64,000 nt of DNA from Propionispira raffinosivorans DSM 20765 (GTDB lineage Bacteria; Bacillota; Negativicutes; Selenomonadales; Selenomonadaceae), in contig NZ_KB905841.1 in the NCBI RefSeq assembly GCF_000381065.1, positions 1-64,000 of the forward strand. The letters run 5' to 3'. The notes under the pieces are model-generated. The model saw nothing but the letters and a program-made list of their open reading frames with translations, did no database searches and was not told where the DNA came from. Shown piece by piece: positions 16,691 to 26,207 of the stretch (position 1 is its first letter; each line of letters begins with the position of its first letter). The translations under genes and the position numbers were made by a program.

Positions 16691-18778
16691 CTATTGTATA
16701 TTAAATAATTCCAGTACCTCGATTTTGCTTTGAACTTGCGTAATATGCTGCAAAAAATCGCGTTGTTCCAAAACCCGAATCAACTCTTTCAAGGCTCTGG
16801 TATGCGTAACATAATCCACTGCTGCCAATGTAATCAGAACTTGCACCCTGCCCTCCTCACCGGATTCAACCATATCAAATTGCACAGGTCGATCAAGGAT
16901 CAGGATACTAAAACCTGTTTTTAAAGCGCCATCGCTTGGTTTAGCATGCGGCATAGCAATACCTGGCAACAGCACAATATAAGAACCTATCGTTTGTACA
17001 TTTTCTACCATAGCTTCAAGATATTGTTGTGTAACATACCCTTCCGTTTGCAGCAGTCTTCCTCCAACCTGAACAGCCTCCTGCCAAGTCTCAGCATTCC
17101 CATGCAGCTGGATTCGATCTTCCGAAATCAACTCCAGCAGTGCTGGATACTCGATCTTATTTTTACGGAGCAGACTGCTTAGTTCATTACATAATACTTC
17201 TGGTGCATTAATCGTGCAATTCTTACCAATAATCTGCAACAGGCTTTGCACAGATACGACTGCCGTTTCCTGAATTTCTGCCACATCAATGTTTCGAGCA
17301 TACTGAGAGAAAAAGATACTCAATTCACTGATATTTTTTTCATTGAGAAAAGGCTGAACTATGACGCATTTTATATGATCAAGTTTAAGCGGTACCGTCG
17401 TTATAACTAAATCAATCACTTCTTGTTTGATCGATTCATATGCATCATGAACAGATACCGTACCTACAACCTCAAAATCGAAAATAGAACGTAATTTCAG
17501 CAAAACAAACTTTGATGTGCCAACCCCAGTAGCACAAACAATCAAGACTCGTGCTTTACGTTCATGGCTATTTTTCATCCGCTCACGTGAAGTCATAAAA
17601 TGGATACTTATGTAGCCGCATTCTTCTGCACTAACTTTTGTCTGTAAGTCTTTTTCTAAAAAAGCTGAGACGTGTCTTACACAATTAAATATATCTACAT
17701 ATTGTTCCTGTATCTCTGTCAGCAATGGATTATTAATATTGATTTTATGTTTAAACCGATATATGGCCGAGCGCATATGCTGTAATAAATTTTCATAAAG
17801 CTGTTCATCCAGCGTGAAATCAACTCCATATGTTGTAGACATTTTCTCAATTAAGGTCGATACCAGCATTTGTATATAAATATCATTTTCATTCGGAGTA
17901 TGACTGCTGTCATCTGCTAAAGAAAAATTGCTTCCCAATAAATGAATAGCAATATAGCCAATCTCATTATCCGGTATTATAATATGAAAACGATCTTCCA
18001 GTTTACGGGCTATGCCAGCTGCAACAGCAAATTCTGCTGTTTTCGTCAATTGACGAAACTCAGCAGCATCCATCCGTATATCTTTATCCATTTCTATTCG
18101 TTTAACTGCAATTGCTAAATGGATTACAAGATTATTAAATGCATAATCTGAAAAAGTATTTTTTAACTGTTTTTCAGCTTCCTTAACAGCATCTTGAATA
18201 ATACCAATATTAACATCATTGAATAAACTGATAAAATTAACATTAAATAAATTTAATGTGTCAAAATGATCAAATAGCAATTTGGATGCCATTTTACGGA
18301 GTTTTACTTCATCGCCAACAAATTTAATACCTTTTCCTTTGGATGTTTCAATCATGTCACGATTTAACCCCAACCGTACTTTGATTTCCTTAATGTCATT
18401 TTGAATCGTTGTTTTACTGACCAACATTTTATCGGCCAATTGTTGTACCGTTGTATAAATATCTCGCTCTAACAAATCATATAATATATAAATGATACGT
18501 TCATTTTGGGATAATACATATTCATACGTATCTGAATTATGTATGCAGCACAAAAGTTCCTGTCGCTTAATATTTGCTAACAGCAAAGAAATTCCTTCAT
18601 TCGGTTTTCTGAGCAGCCTATTAAAACCTTCGTCAATTAAATATTCATCGATATGATCCAAATCATATCGGACAGTTCGTTCACTGACACTCAGATCTTG
18701 GGCAAGACTTTCAATTTTTATTGGCATCTGGCTATATAAAATCCGATGCAAAATATGTGAGCAACGATTATTCAACAT
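16691..18778 (-). CDS. BglG/MtlR-type PTS-controlled transcriptional regulator (HTH-PRD-PRD-EIIB-EIIA)
   Basis: The protein has 695 residues. An N-terminal HTH (SLAQDLSVSERTVRYDLDHI) is followed by an Mga-like HTH (QLADKMLVSKTTIQNDIKEI). Then come two PRD domains with conserved histidines (NNLVIHLAIAVKR, IGYIAIHLLG; LLQHMRSAIYRFKHKI, CGYISIHFMTSR). An EIIB-like domain has VLIVCATGVGTSKF, and a C-terminal EIIA domain carries the phosphorylatable His in PGIAMPHAKPSDGAL. Such proteins are DNA-binding activators whose activity follows PTS phosphorylation. The gene is last in the aldolase-IIA-IIB-IIC operon and presumably controls it. Confidence 0.9.
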   Translation of the reverse strand: MLNNRCSHILHRILYSQMPIKIESLAQDLSVSERTVRYDLDHIDEYLIDEGFNRLLRKPNEGISLLLANIKRQELLCCIHNSDTYEYVLSQNERIIYILYDLLERDIYTTVQQLADKMLVSKTTIQNDIKEIKVRLGLNRDMIETSKGKGIKFVGDEVKLRKMASKLLFDHFDTLNLFNVNFISLFNDVNIGIIQDAVKEAEKQLKNTFSDYAFNNLVIHLAIAVKRIEMDKDIRMDAAEFRQLTKTAEFAVAAGIARKLEDRFHIIIPDNEIGYIAIHLLGSNFSLADDSSHTPNENDIYIQMLVSTLIEKMSTTYGVDFTLDEQLYENLLQHMRSAIYRFKHKININNPLLTEIQEQYVDIFNCVRHVSAFLEKDLQTKVSAEECGYISIHFMTSRERMKNSHERKARVLIVCATGVGTSKFVLLKLRSIFDFEVVGTVSVHDAYESIKQEVIDLVITTVPLKLDHIKCVIVQPFLNEKNISELSIFFSQYARNIDVAEIQETAVVSVQSLLQIIGKNCTINAPEVLCNELSSLLRKNKIEYPALLELISEDRIQLHGNAETWQEAVQVGGRLLQTEGYVTQQYLEAMVENVQTIGSYIVLLPGIAMPHAKPSDGALKTGFSILILDRPVQFDMVESGEEGRVQVLITLAAVDYVTHTRALKELIRVLEQRDFLQHITQVQSKIEVLELFNIQ

Positions 18779-18828
18779 AAAATCACCTGCCCTTATTTAT
18801 CGTACACGTAATCTAAATTACAGATAAG

Positions 18829-18878
18829 AAAACATCTCTATTTTATTGTATCGATCACGCAATAAAATAAAGATGTCT
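18829..18878 (-). terminator. intrinsic terminator between PTS IIC and regulator genes
   Basis: ACATCTTTATTTTATTG pairs with CAATAAAATAGAGATGT on the minus strand with one mismatch, followed by TTTTCTT. Being inside the operon, it would reduce expression of the regulator relative to the transporter. I do not see a separate antiterminator sequence overlapping it. Confidence 0.72.
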
Positions 18879-18906
18879 CTTATACACAGCTAAGAAGTTA
18901 AGTGTA

Positions 18907-20274
18907 TTACTCTTCGTTTGGATTATTAATTACTTTATTTTTACTCGGAATAAAGTTTGGCACCAGAAGTACTACGAAGAGGATCGCTATGACAGCAAAT
19001 ATTCCCATTTGCCCTGTGGCACTCGATATTAACCCCAATGTAATACCTAAAACCCCAAAATCAAAATCGCCAAATGTTGTATTTTGAAAACCTAACGAAC
19101 CAAGAACTGGAAGCAAAAGAGCCGGCGCAAACGTAATCAAAAGTCCATTGACAAAAGCCCCGCAAACAGCCCCCTTACGACCACCCGTTGCATTTCCAAA
19201 TATTCCTGCCGTTGCCCCACAAAAAAAATGTGGTACAAGCCCTGGAATAATCAAAACACCACCCAGAATACCAAGAATAATCATCCCTATCACACCACCA
19301 ATAAAAGAAACAACAAACCCAATAACAACAGCAGTTGGGGCATAGGTGAAAAATACCGCACAGTCAACTGCCGGAACAGCATCTGGAATAACTTTTGTTG
19401 CAATGCCCTGAAATGCAGGAATCAAATCGCCCAAAATCATCCGAACTCCTGAATATACTATTGTAACACCAACTGCAAACTTAAACCCTGACATAACCGC
19501 AAATAAAATAGGTGACATTCCTTCCGACAAAGTTGCTACATATGTCGGACCTGCAGCAATAGCGGCTATCAGATAAAAGAACATCATCGTGATAGCTGTA
19601 GAAACCGTAGTATCTCGCAAGAATCCCCATTTTTCCGGGATCTTTATTTTCTCGGTGCTTTCTTCAGGTTTGCCTACTTTTGAGCCTACCCACGCTGATA
19701 TATAATAGGCTAAACTCCCAAAATGGCCTAAAGCAATGCCATCACCATCTGTAACTTTATTGGTGTATTTTTGTCCAATTGCCGGAGAAATCGAACTCCA
19801 TGCGCCTAAAATAAAACCACCACACAAAATAAGTTCAAGCCCTTTCATTCCTGAAGTGCCAAGAACTGCGGATAATAAACATGCCATAAAAAAACTATGA
19901 TGCCCTGTTAAAAATACGTATTTATATTTCGTGAACCGTGCAATCAACAAATTAACAATAAGTCCTACAACTAAAATCGACATTGTTTCCACGCCCAGAA
20001 TTTTTTGTGCAACGGATACAATGGCTTCATTGTTTGGTACAACACCCGTAATATGGAAACCTTTTTCAATCATTTTTCCCAACGGATCTAAATTCGTTAC
20101 GATAAAACCAGCACCAGCCCCTAGCATTAAATAACCTAAGATTGGCTTTAATGTACCTGTCATGATTTTATAGAATGGTTTTCCCAGTGCGACCAGTCCC
20201 ACAAAGGATACCATCCCTATTAATAATGCTGGCTGTTGAAGTACATCTCGCAAAAACTCAAGAATTTCAATCAT
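18907..20274 (-). CDS. PTS enzyme IIC, ascorbate (UlaA/SgaT) family
   Basis: The protein has about 455 residues from the ATG at 20274 (GGAGGTAATATAC upstream; a start five codons earlier overlaps the ribosome site). It has about ten membrane spans, with UlaA-type segments FLTGHHSFFMACLLSAVLG, then VTDGDGIALGHFGSLAYYIS and FFCGATAGIFGNATGGRKGA. The family moves L-ascorbate or uncharacterised sugars across the inner membrane while phosphorylating them. No UlaD/E/F/G-type ascorbate enzymes are present, and instead a transaldolase-like aldolase gene leads the operon. The substrate is therefore probably a different sugar, or one entering as a ketose phosphate. Confidence 0.88.
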   Translation of the reverse strand: MIEILEFLRDVLQQPALLIGMVSFVGLVALGKPFYKIMTGTLKPILGYLMLGAGAGFIVTNLDPLGKMIEKGFHITGVVPNNEAIVSVAQKILGVETMSILVVGLIVNLLIARFTKYKYVFLTGHHSFFMACLLSAVLGTSGMKGLELILCGGFILGAWSSISPAIGQKYTNKVTDGDGIALGHFGSLAYYISAWVGSKVGKPEESTEKIKIPEKWGFLRDTTVSTAITMMFFYLIAAIAAGPTYVATLSEGMSPILFAVMSGFKFAVGVTIVYSGVRMILGDLIPAFQGIATKVIPDAVPAVDCAVFFTYAPTAVVIGFVVSFIGGVIGMIILGILGGVLIIPGLVPHFFCGATAGIFGNATGGRKGAVCGAFVNGLLITFAPALLLPVLGSLGFQNTTFGDFDFGVLGITLGLISSATGQMGIFAVIAILFVVLLVPNFIPSKNKVINNPNEE

Positions 20275-20296
20275 GTATATTACCTCCATCTCGTTA

Positions 20297-20572
20297 TTAC
20301 TGGTTGGCTTTTGCCCTGATAATTTCCAATATGTCTTCCTTTATTTTCTTCTTATTTATATAACTCCTTACAACTGCTACATCTTTATGCTCAAATTGTT
20401 CTGCCAGTTCTTTGACAGTCACAATTAAATCAACATCTTTCCCTTGTGCTGAATTAAAATCGATGGATTCAACATCCGCTTGAATTCCCTCCTCTTTGCA
20501 GATTTCTTCGATTTTCATTGCCAGCATTAAACTACTGCCAATCCCATTACCGCAGACCGTTAATATCTTCAT
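20297..20572 (-). CDS. PTS enzyme IIB, ascorbate family
   Basis: The protein has 91 residues from the ATG at 20572 (AAGGA at proper spacing; the ATG three codons earlier lies on the ribosome site). The N-terminal ILTVCGNGIGSSLMLAMKI is the phosphocysteine loop of the SgaB/UlaB family. It passes phosphate from IIA to the sugar carried by IIC. It lies 22 bases before the IIC gene and directly after the IIA gene. Confidence 0.9.
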   Translation of the reverse strand: MKILTVCGNGIGSSLMLAMKIEEICKEEGIQADVESIDFNSAQGKDVDLIVTVKELAEQFEHKDVAVVRSYINKKKIKEDILEIIRAKANQ

Positions 20573-20573
20573 T

Positions 20574-21038
20574 TTAATCATCCTTCACTGTAAAATCTTT
20601 ATTTTGAATATATGAAATAATTTCATTCTTCGTCATACCATTTCGCACCGCTGCTAGAAATGGCTCATCTTCTATCAGTATCATTAATTCAGCTAAAGCT
20701 GTAATATGGGTCGTTTGATCAATCGCACAAATAAAAATCAAGATGTCAACTGGATCATATTCTTCGTTGCCAAATGGAACAGGATTTTTAAGGCGAACCA
20801 ATGACATACCTATTTTTTTAACCCCATATTCGGGGCGTGCATGCGGCATAGCCAATCCAGGAGCTATCACTATATATTGTCCCATTTTTTGTATGTTTTG
20901 CACCATAGCATCTATATAATTCTTATCCGTATTGCCGGCATCCACCAACATTGCCCCGCCATACCGTACTGCCTCTTCCCAACTTTTTACCTCTATATCC
21001 ACTGCAACAGTTTGATCTGTAAATAGCTTCTGTATCAT
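20574..21038 (-). CDS. PTS enzyme IIA, mannitol/fructose or ascorbate-type
   Basis: The protein has about 154 residues from the ATG at 21038, with GCAGG 9 bases upstream; a GTG three codons earlier would also be in frame. The phosphohistidine motif is APGLAMPHARPEYGVKKIG, and VDILIFICAIDQTTHITAL is the usual following strand. It takes phosphate from HPr and gives it to the IIB protein encoded next. The IIA domain at the end of the regulator (16691-18778) is a close relative, as is usual for such systems. Confidence 0.9.
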   Translation of the reverse strand: MIQKLFTDQTVAVDIEVKSWEEAVRYGGAMLVDAGNTDKNYIDAMVQNIQKMGQYIVIAPGLAMPHARPEYGVKKIGMSLVRLKNPVPFGNEEYDPVDILIFICAIDQTTHITALAELMILIEDEPFLAAVRNGMTKNEIISYIQNKDFTVKDD

Positions 21039-21064
21039 CTTAAGCACCTGCCTTGAACAAATTT

Positions 21065-21781
21065 CTATACGATTGAAAACCCTAACCCAGAAGCGTCTTT
21101 ATAAAATGATTGTACCGTTTCCAGTGAATATTCTTTTAAATCTTTACCATAATTCTGACTTTTAGCTAAAATAGAATTTTGAACAGTGATAATGTCACAA
21201 CCTACTTCTTCGGCCTCAATAATATTATAAAATTCACGGCAGCTTGCCCACAGCAGCTCTACATTAGATTTACCGTGACAGATTTGCACTGCCTGTTTCA
21301 TGAGTGTTCTAGTGTCAACTCCAGTATCCGCAATACGTCCAGCAAATACCGAAACAATACTTGCCGCTTTTGGATTTAAAGCATCGACTACAGCTTGTAC
21401 CTGATCAAGCGTAAAAATTGCTGTAACGTTTAAATGATAACCTTGCATGGACAATTTCTTAATAAGCGGTATCGAAGATTCCCCTTTCGTATTTGTGATA
21501 GGAATCTTCACATAAACATTTTTAGCAAGATTCGCTAAAATTGTTGCTTCTTTTTCCATCATTGAAAAATCATCTGAAAATACTTCAAATGATACTGGAG
21601 CATCATGAATAACCGCCAAAACTTCTTTGGCAAATAATTTATAATCTTTCACGCCTGCTTGTTTCATCAAGGATGGATTTGTTGTAAACCCATCGGCTGT
21701 ACCTTCTTTATAAATGCTAATCATATCTTGTAGATTCGCACCATCCGCAAATAGTTTGATTTTTAAATCTTTTAGATTCAT
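21065..21781 (-). CDS. transaldolase-like / fructose-6-phosphate aldolase-family protein
   Basis: The 238-residue class I aldolase belongs to the short transaldolase family (TalC/FSA, usually about 215-220 residues). It opens IKLFADGANLQDM and has the DGFTTNPSL motif. The Schiff-base lysine lies in KNVYVKIPITNTKGE, followed by LNVTAIFTLDQ and SVFAGRIADTGVD. In a PTS operon it probably cleaves or interconverts the phosphorylated ketose made by the transporter, yielding glyceraldehyde 3-phosphate or dihydroxyacetone. GGGGAGACG supports the start. A predicted sigma-A promoter lies just upstream, so this is the first gene of the operon. Confidence 0.87.
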   Translation of the reverse strand: MNLKDLKIKLFADGANLQDMISIYKEGTADGFTTNPSLMKQAGVKDYKLFAKEVLAVIHDAPVSFEVFSDDFSMMEKEATILANLAKNVYVKIPITNTKGESSIPLIKKLSMQGYHLNVTAIFTLDQVQAVVDALNPKAASIVSVFAGRIADTGVDTRTLMKQAVQICHGKSNVELLWASCREFYNIIEAEEVGCDIITVQNSILAKSQNYGKDLKEYSLETVQSFYKDASGLGFSIV

Positions 21782-21819
21782 TTTTTATCGTCTCCCCTAT
21801 CTATCTTTTCCTAATTCTT

Positions 21820-21848
21820 ATTGTAATGTTCTAAATATTTCGTGTAAA
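21820..21848 (-). promoter_or_regulatory. likely sigma-A promoter of the aldolase-PTS operon
   Basis: TTTACA (21848-21843) and TACAAT (21825-21820) are 17 bases apart on the minus strand, about 40 bases upstream of the aldolase start. Confidence 0.55.
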
Positions 21849-21956
21849 CAGCAAAAACTTGCACAATAATTCCGGCAAATGTAGCATTACAAAAAAAGCC
21901 GCTGGCATAGATTGGTATAACTGTAAAATATAGAGAGCCAGCCTATAACAGCGCAC

Positions 21957-21992
21957 AAAAAAAGCAGGACTGTGGATGTCCTGCTTTTTTTA
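21957..21992. terminator. intrinsic terminator in the htpG-aldolase gap
   Basis: AAAAAAAGCAGGAC pairs with GTCCTGCTTTTTTT over a 7-nt loop, with A and T runs on either side. On the minus strand it is about 100 bases past the htpG stop. The rest of 21782-22094 holds the aldolase promoter and a loose CTGGC/GCCAG inverted repeat near 21902-21943, but no gene. Confidence 0.85.
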
Positions 21993-22094
21993 ATAAGAAA
22001 CTTGGGGTGTGTGAAAAAATATGAGTTAACCTACAAGACTTATTATGCCTTATACGTCTTTGAATTCTATTTGAAATACAAAAAATTTTAAATT

Positions 22095-24053
22095 TTATTT
22101 TGCCATTAATTTAGCAACTTTATTCGCAAAGCCAATTGGATCTTCTGGTAAAATACCTTCAATCAAAAGAGCTTGTGTATAAAGGAGATCACAATAGTCC
22201 TTGAATTCAGCGGATTCTTTATCCGTGCCATGGATAGTCTGCAAACGGCTAAAAAGATCATGATGTGGATTAATTTCCAGAATACGTTTTGCTTTAAACA
22301 TCGGATTTTTAGCATCCGCAAAAGCTTGTTCCATCGCAATACTTGGTCCCTGTTCATCTGCGACCAGACAAACAGCACTCGATTTAAGACGGTTACTGAC
22401 TTTAACATCAGATACTTTATTCGTTAAAGCTTCTTTGATGTCTTTAATTAAATCTTCATTTTTCTTGCTGATATCTTCTGTTTCTTTTTTTACTTCCTGT
22501 GATTCTACATCATCGAGTTCAAGATCACCACGACTAATCGAATGGAATTGTTTGCTGTCGTACTCACGAATGGTTTCAATCGCAAATTCATCCACAGGAT
22601 CGAGTAAAAATAATACTTCAATACCTTTTTCACGTAAAAGTTCCATCTGTGGTAAATGTTCAATTGTTTCACGATCTTTACCTGTTGCATAATAAATTTT
22701 CTTTTGGCTTTCTGGCATACGTTCTACATATTCTTTTAAAGAACTTACGGTAGAAGCTTCTTTTGAAGATACAAAAAGCAATAAATCTTTCAATTTAGTA
22801 ACAGTATCATTCCCAGAATACATACTGTTATAAATACCAATTTTCAGTGATTTGCCGTATTCTTCCCAGAATTTTTCATATTTAGGACGATCATTTTTAA
22901 GCGTTCTTTCTAATGTTTTTAAGATATTTTTTTCGAGATTTTTGCCGATTAATTTAAGCTCACGGCTCTGCTGTAAAAGCTCACGCGAAATATTAAGCGA
23001 AAAATCTGGTGAATCAACCAGCCCTTTGACGAAACGTAAATAGTCCGGTAAAAGGTCTTTACATTTATCCATAATGAATACATGACGGGAATATAACTGC
23101 ACGCCTGGTTCATAATCATTGTGATACAAGTTAAATGGTGCATGAGCAGGGATAAATAGCAAAGAGGTATATTCTACTGTACCTTCCGCTTTTGTATGCA
23201 GGACATCCATCGGAGCTTCCCATTCATGGAATAACTCTTTAAAGAAATCATTATATTCTTCTGGTTTAATGTCGTTTTTATTGCGAGTCCAAAGTGGCTG
23301 CATCGAATTGAGCGTACGCATTTCATCGCGTTTTGTTTTTTCAGCCCCTTCAATTGGTTTTCCTTCTTCATCTTTTGGCGTTTCTTCAATGACAAAATTC
23401 ATTTTAATTGGATAACGAACATAATCGGAATACTTTTTAATTAAAGTTTCTATTTTATATGTATCCGTAAAATTCTCTTCGGCTTTTTCGCCATAAAATT
23501 CTGGCAGTAATGTCAATGTAATGCTGGTTCCGCGTGCTTCTTTCTCACACTCTTCAATACTATATGTGCCATCGCCATTTGATTCCCATTTCACAGCAGT
23601 TGCCTGACCAGCTTTACGGGTAACAATCGTGACTTTTTCGGCAATCATAAAGGCAGAATAGAACCCAACACCAAACTGACCAATCATTTCCTTGTCCGAA
23701 ACATCGCCACCAGCTTCTTTAGCTTCTTTCATTTTTTCCATAAAGGCTTTCGTACCGGATTTCGCAATCGTACCAATATTATCTACGACTTCATCATACG
23801 TCATACCAATACCATTATCAGAAATTGTCAGTGTATGGGAAGCTTCATCCGGTACGAGATAAATTTCAAATGTATCATTACCTTCTAATAATTCACGGTT
23901 CGTTAATGATTCGAAATGAGCTTTATCGATTGCATCCGATGCATTGGATATTAATTCCCTTAAAAATATTTCGCGATTCGTATAAATAGAATGAACCATC
24001 AGATCCAATAATTGTTTTGTTTCTGCCTGAAACTCATGCATTTCTTTAGCCAT
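22095..24053 (-). CDS. htpG: molecular chaperone HtpG (Hsp90)
   Basis: The protein has about 652 residues from the ATG at 24053 (AAAGGAG upstream; an earlier in-frame start lacks a site). The GHKL ATPase domain is seen in LRELISNASDAIDKAHF, then LTISDNGIGMTYDEVVDNIG and GQFGVGFYSAFM. The middle domain has NISRELLQQSRELKLIG, and the C-terminal dimer domain ends the protein. HtpG is a cytosolic ATP-dependent chaperone for late folding steps. A perfect CIRCE operator lies over the transcription start, so the gene should be under HrcA, unlike Bacillus subtilis, where htpG is not an HrcA target. Confidence 0.95.
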   Translation of the reverse strand: MAKEMHEFQAETKQLLDLMVHSIYTNREIFLRELISNASDAIDKAHFESLTNRELLEGNDTFEIYLVPDEASHTLTISDNGIGMTYDEVVDNIGTIAKSGTKAFMEKMKEAKEAGGDVSDKEMIGQFGVGFYSAFMIAEKVTIVTRKAGQATAVKWESNGDGTYSIEECEKEARGTSITLTLLPEFYGEKAEENFTDTYKIETLIKKYSDYVRYPIKMNFVIEETPKDEEGKPIEGAEKTKRDEMRTLNSMQPLWTRNKNDIKPEEYNDFFKELFHEWEAPMDVLHTKAEGTVEYTSLLFIPAHAPFNLYHNDYEPGVQLYSRHVFIMDKCKDLLPDYLRFVKGLVDSPDFSLNISRELLQQSRELKLIGKNLEKNILKTLERTLKNDRPKYEKFWEEYGKSLKIGIYNSMYSGNDTVTKLKDLLLFVSSKEASTVSSLKEYVERMPESQKKIYYATGKDRETIEHLPQMELLREKGIEVLFLLDPVDEFAIETIREYDSKQFHSISRGDLELDDVESQEVKKETEDISKKNEDLIKDIKEALTNKVSDVKVSNRLKSSAVCLVADEQGPSIAMEQAFADAKNPMFKAKRILEINPHHDLFSRLQTIHGTDKESAEFKDYCDLLYTQALLIEGILPEDPIGFANKVAKLMAK

Positions 24054-24088
24054 AATTTCAAACTCCTTTACCATTTCAATAATTTTTG

Positions 24089-24115
24089 TTAGCACTCGTT
24101 CTCTGTGAGTGCTAA
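24089..24115. promoter_or_regulatory. CIRCE operator for HrcA upstream of htpG
   Basis: TTAGCACTC, a 9-base spacer, and GAGTGCTAA form the full consensus CIRCE inverted repeat with no mismatch. It lies directly after the predicted -10 of the htpG promoter, where bound HrcA would block initiation. Confidence 0.95.
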
Positions 24116-24125
24116 TCTATACATT

Positions 24126-24154
24126 ATGATACATCTATTTTGCTAAAAAATCAA
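24126..24154 (-). promoter_or_regulatory. sigma-A promoter of htpG
   Basis: TTGATT (24154-24149) and TATCAT (24131-24126) are separated by 17 bases on the minus strand. The start point would fall at the edge of the CIRCE element. Confidence 0.7.
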
Positions 24155-24188
24155 TATCTCTTCACATCATAAAGTATTTTTCACAAAA

Positions 24189-24226
24189 AATTTTCCTGCC
24201 ACAGTTCAGTCCGTGACAGGAAAATT
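24189..24226. terminator. intrinsic terminator after the chemoreceptor gene
   Basis: AATTTTCCTGCCAC pairs with GTGACAGGAAAATT over a 10-nt loop (one mismatch), just past the chemoreceptor stop at 24234 on the minus strand and followed by T-rich sequence. Confidence 0.82.
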
Positions 24227-24233
24227 AAAAATA

Positions 24234-26006
24234 TTACACTTTAAACTTGACGATTGCTTCCTGCAAATCCTGTGCCATTTGAGCTAAAGCCTGACTCGCA
24301 TCGGCAATTTCATGCATAGATGCCGTTTGTTCTTGGGTCGAAGCGGAAACCGTTTGTGCTTCTGCTGCAACATTTTTACTCATAGTATCAATTTCTTGTA
24401 CAGCCATAACAATATCATTTGTCCCTAAAGCCATCGTTGTAATGACTTCAGCCATTTGATTCGATTTATTGGAAATACCTTCCACTAATACTGCAATTTG
24501 CTTAAATGAATCTCCAGCATTCGTTACAACTTCCGTACCAATCCGTACTTGCTTGGTACCTTCTTCCATTGTTGCAACCGCATGGGCTGTATCAATCTGG
24601 ATTGGTCCGATAAGTTCCGCAATCTGTTTAGCCGATGCACTCGATTGTTCAGCAAGTTTCCGCACCTCTTCTGCAACAACCGCAAAGCCGCGCCCCTGTT
24701 CACCAGCACGCGCTGCTTCAATCGCTGCATTGAGCGCCAATAAGTTCGTCTGTCCAGCAATACCAGCAATCGTATCAACAATCGTACCGATTTCTTTCGA
24801 TTGTGTACCCAGTTTCGATACAACCACGGCTGAATTATTCACCGTGCTTTCAATCAATGCCATCTGCGCTATTGCACGTTCTACAGCATCACTACCGCCT
24901 TGAGCTGCCCCCGTAGCTGACTCAATTTGTTCTCCTGATTCAACGACATGCATTGAAATTTCTTCCATACTGATCGACATCGTTTCAACGTGTTCAGCTG
25001 CACTTTTGACTAGGTCAACTTGCTTACTGCTCGCTTCCGCAACATGAATCATTGATGTGGCAGTCTGACCACTCACTTGAGCGGATTGATCGGCATGAGC
25101 TGTAAGTTCTTCCGAAGATGATGCCACATAGTCAACAGAGCCGGCAATCTTTTTAATGAGTTCATTCATATTTTTATGAACAATACCTAGTGCTTTAGAC
25201 ATCTGTCCCAGCTCATCAGTCCGATCATTCAATACCATGTGTCCACTATGTGAAAAGTCCCCCTGAGCAAAACGATTTAGCTGTTCAGTAGTATCTATGA
25301 TTGGTGCTGCAAAACGTTTTCCGATATAGGTAGCGACAAACATAAGTACAATTTGTATAAGAAGCATACACAAAAGCATCCGCAATAAGCTTGCATGTAA
25401 ATTCCCATCGGCAATTTTCTGCTGTTCAGCAACCTTGGTATCAATGTAATCAATCCAGGTTCCTGTTCCAACAACCCAGCCATAAGGCTTAAAGGCTAAT
25501 GAATAATTTCTTTTAGGCAGTGGATTTGTATCCCCCGGTTTAGCAAATAATAAATCGGTATAACCGCCGCCTTCTTTTTGTCCATTGGCAATAATTTCTT
25601 TTATGTAAAGTTTTCCATTTGGATCTTTCGCATCAATTCTCGATTTACCTTCTGCGTCCCGTCCCATCAAAACAACATTGACACCCTGTTCCGTATCAAT
25701 ATAAAAATAATTACCATCACCAAACCGTAAATCACGCACATAGTCTGCCGCTAAAAGTTTAGCTTGGTCTGGTGTCAAACTTCCCGCTTGCTGCTCTTTA
25801 TAAGTTTTGTTTATAAAACTCACAGCCATCTCGACCTGGGTACGCATTTCATGATCTACACTATCCTGCAAATTGGCCCGATATTGTGCAATCTGCTGTT
25901 CATTTTCGCTAAATAGATCATAGCTAGCAAAACTTCCCACCAATAAGATTGAAATAATACTGATACAATTCAAAATAACTACCATCTGCGTTTTAATTGA
26001 CTTCAT
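24234..26006 (-). CDS. methyl-accepting chemotaxis protein with periplasmic Cache domain
   Basis: The protein has 590 residues. A first membrane helix ([19 protein letters not shown]) is followed by a single-Cache sensor domain containing [20 protein letters not shown] and [15 protein letters not shown], then a second membrane helix around 210-230 and a HAMP linker. The cytoplasmic tail has the conserved signalling tip [20 protein letters not shown] and [16 protein letters not shown]. It would sense small organic ligands (sCache_2 receptors often bind carboxylates) and control CheA. It is encoded alone, with a terminator after it. The ligand is unknown. Confidence 0.93.
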   Translation of the reverse strand: MKSIKTQMVVILNCISIISILLVGSFASYDLFSENEQQIAQYRANLQDSVDHEMRTQVEMAVSFINKTYKEQQAGSLTPDQAKLLAADYVRDLRFGDGNYFYIDTEQGVNVVLMGRDAEGKSRIDAKDPNGKLYIKEIIANGQKEGGGYTDLLFAKPGDTNPLPKRNYSLAFKPYGWVVGTGTWIDYIDTKVAEQQKIADGNLHASLLRMLLCMLLIQIVLMFVATYIGKRFAAPIIDTTEQLNRFAQGDFSHSGHMVLNDRTDELGQMSKALGIVHKNMNELIKKIAGSVDYVASSSEELTAHADQSAQVSGQTATSMIHVAEASSKQVDLVKSAAEHVETMSISMEEISMHVVESGEQIESATGAAQGGSDAVERAIAQMALIESTVNNSAVVVSKLGTQSKEIGTIVDTIAGIAGQTNLLALNAAIEAARAGEQGRGFAVVAEEVRKLAEQSSASAKQIAELIGPIQIDTAHAVATMEEGTKQVRIGTEVVTNAGDSFKQIAVLVEGISNKSNQMAEVITTMALGTNDIVMAVQEIDTMSKNVAAEAQTVSASTQEQTASMHEIADASQALAQMAQDLQEAIVKFKV

Positions 26007-26150
26007 GCCTTATCCCCCACAAACTTCATTTTGTATTCTGAAACCATACTAAACAAAAAAACATCTGAATTGCGTGAATTTTTTCATTTACCTATCTATT
26101 ATAATTCCAGAAGATACGAGTAGCAAGAAGTTTCTATGATTTTTATGCAT

Positions 26151-26187
26151 AAAAAAAGACAATCATATAAAATGACTGTCTTTTTTA
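26151..26187. terminator. intrinsic terminator after the secreted-protein gene
   Basis: AAAAAAGACAATCAT pairs with ATGACTGTCTTTTTT (one mismatch), flanked by A and T runs. It follows the stop at 26208 on the minus strand. Confidence 0.8.
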
Positions 26188-26207
26188 TTATTTGAATTTG
26201 TTCTTTA

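Noticed and set aside
18829-18878. Hairpin before the BglG-type gene as a ribonucleic antiterminator site
   Set aside because: The encoded regulator is of the DNA-binding HTH-PRD type, not the RNA-binding CAT-PRD type, and I see no alternative stem overlapping the terminator.
21901-21920. CTGGCATAGATTGG as a sigma-54 promoter near the aldolase-PTS operon
   Set aside because: No GC doublet falls 10 bases after the GG, and the orientation does not fit the operon.
24469-24903. A 144-codon plus-strand open frame over the chemoreceptor tail
   Set aside because: It is antisense to the strongly conserved signalling domain and has no translation signals.
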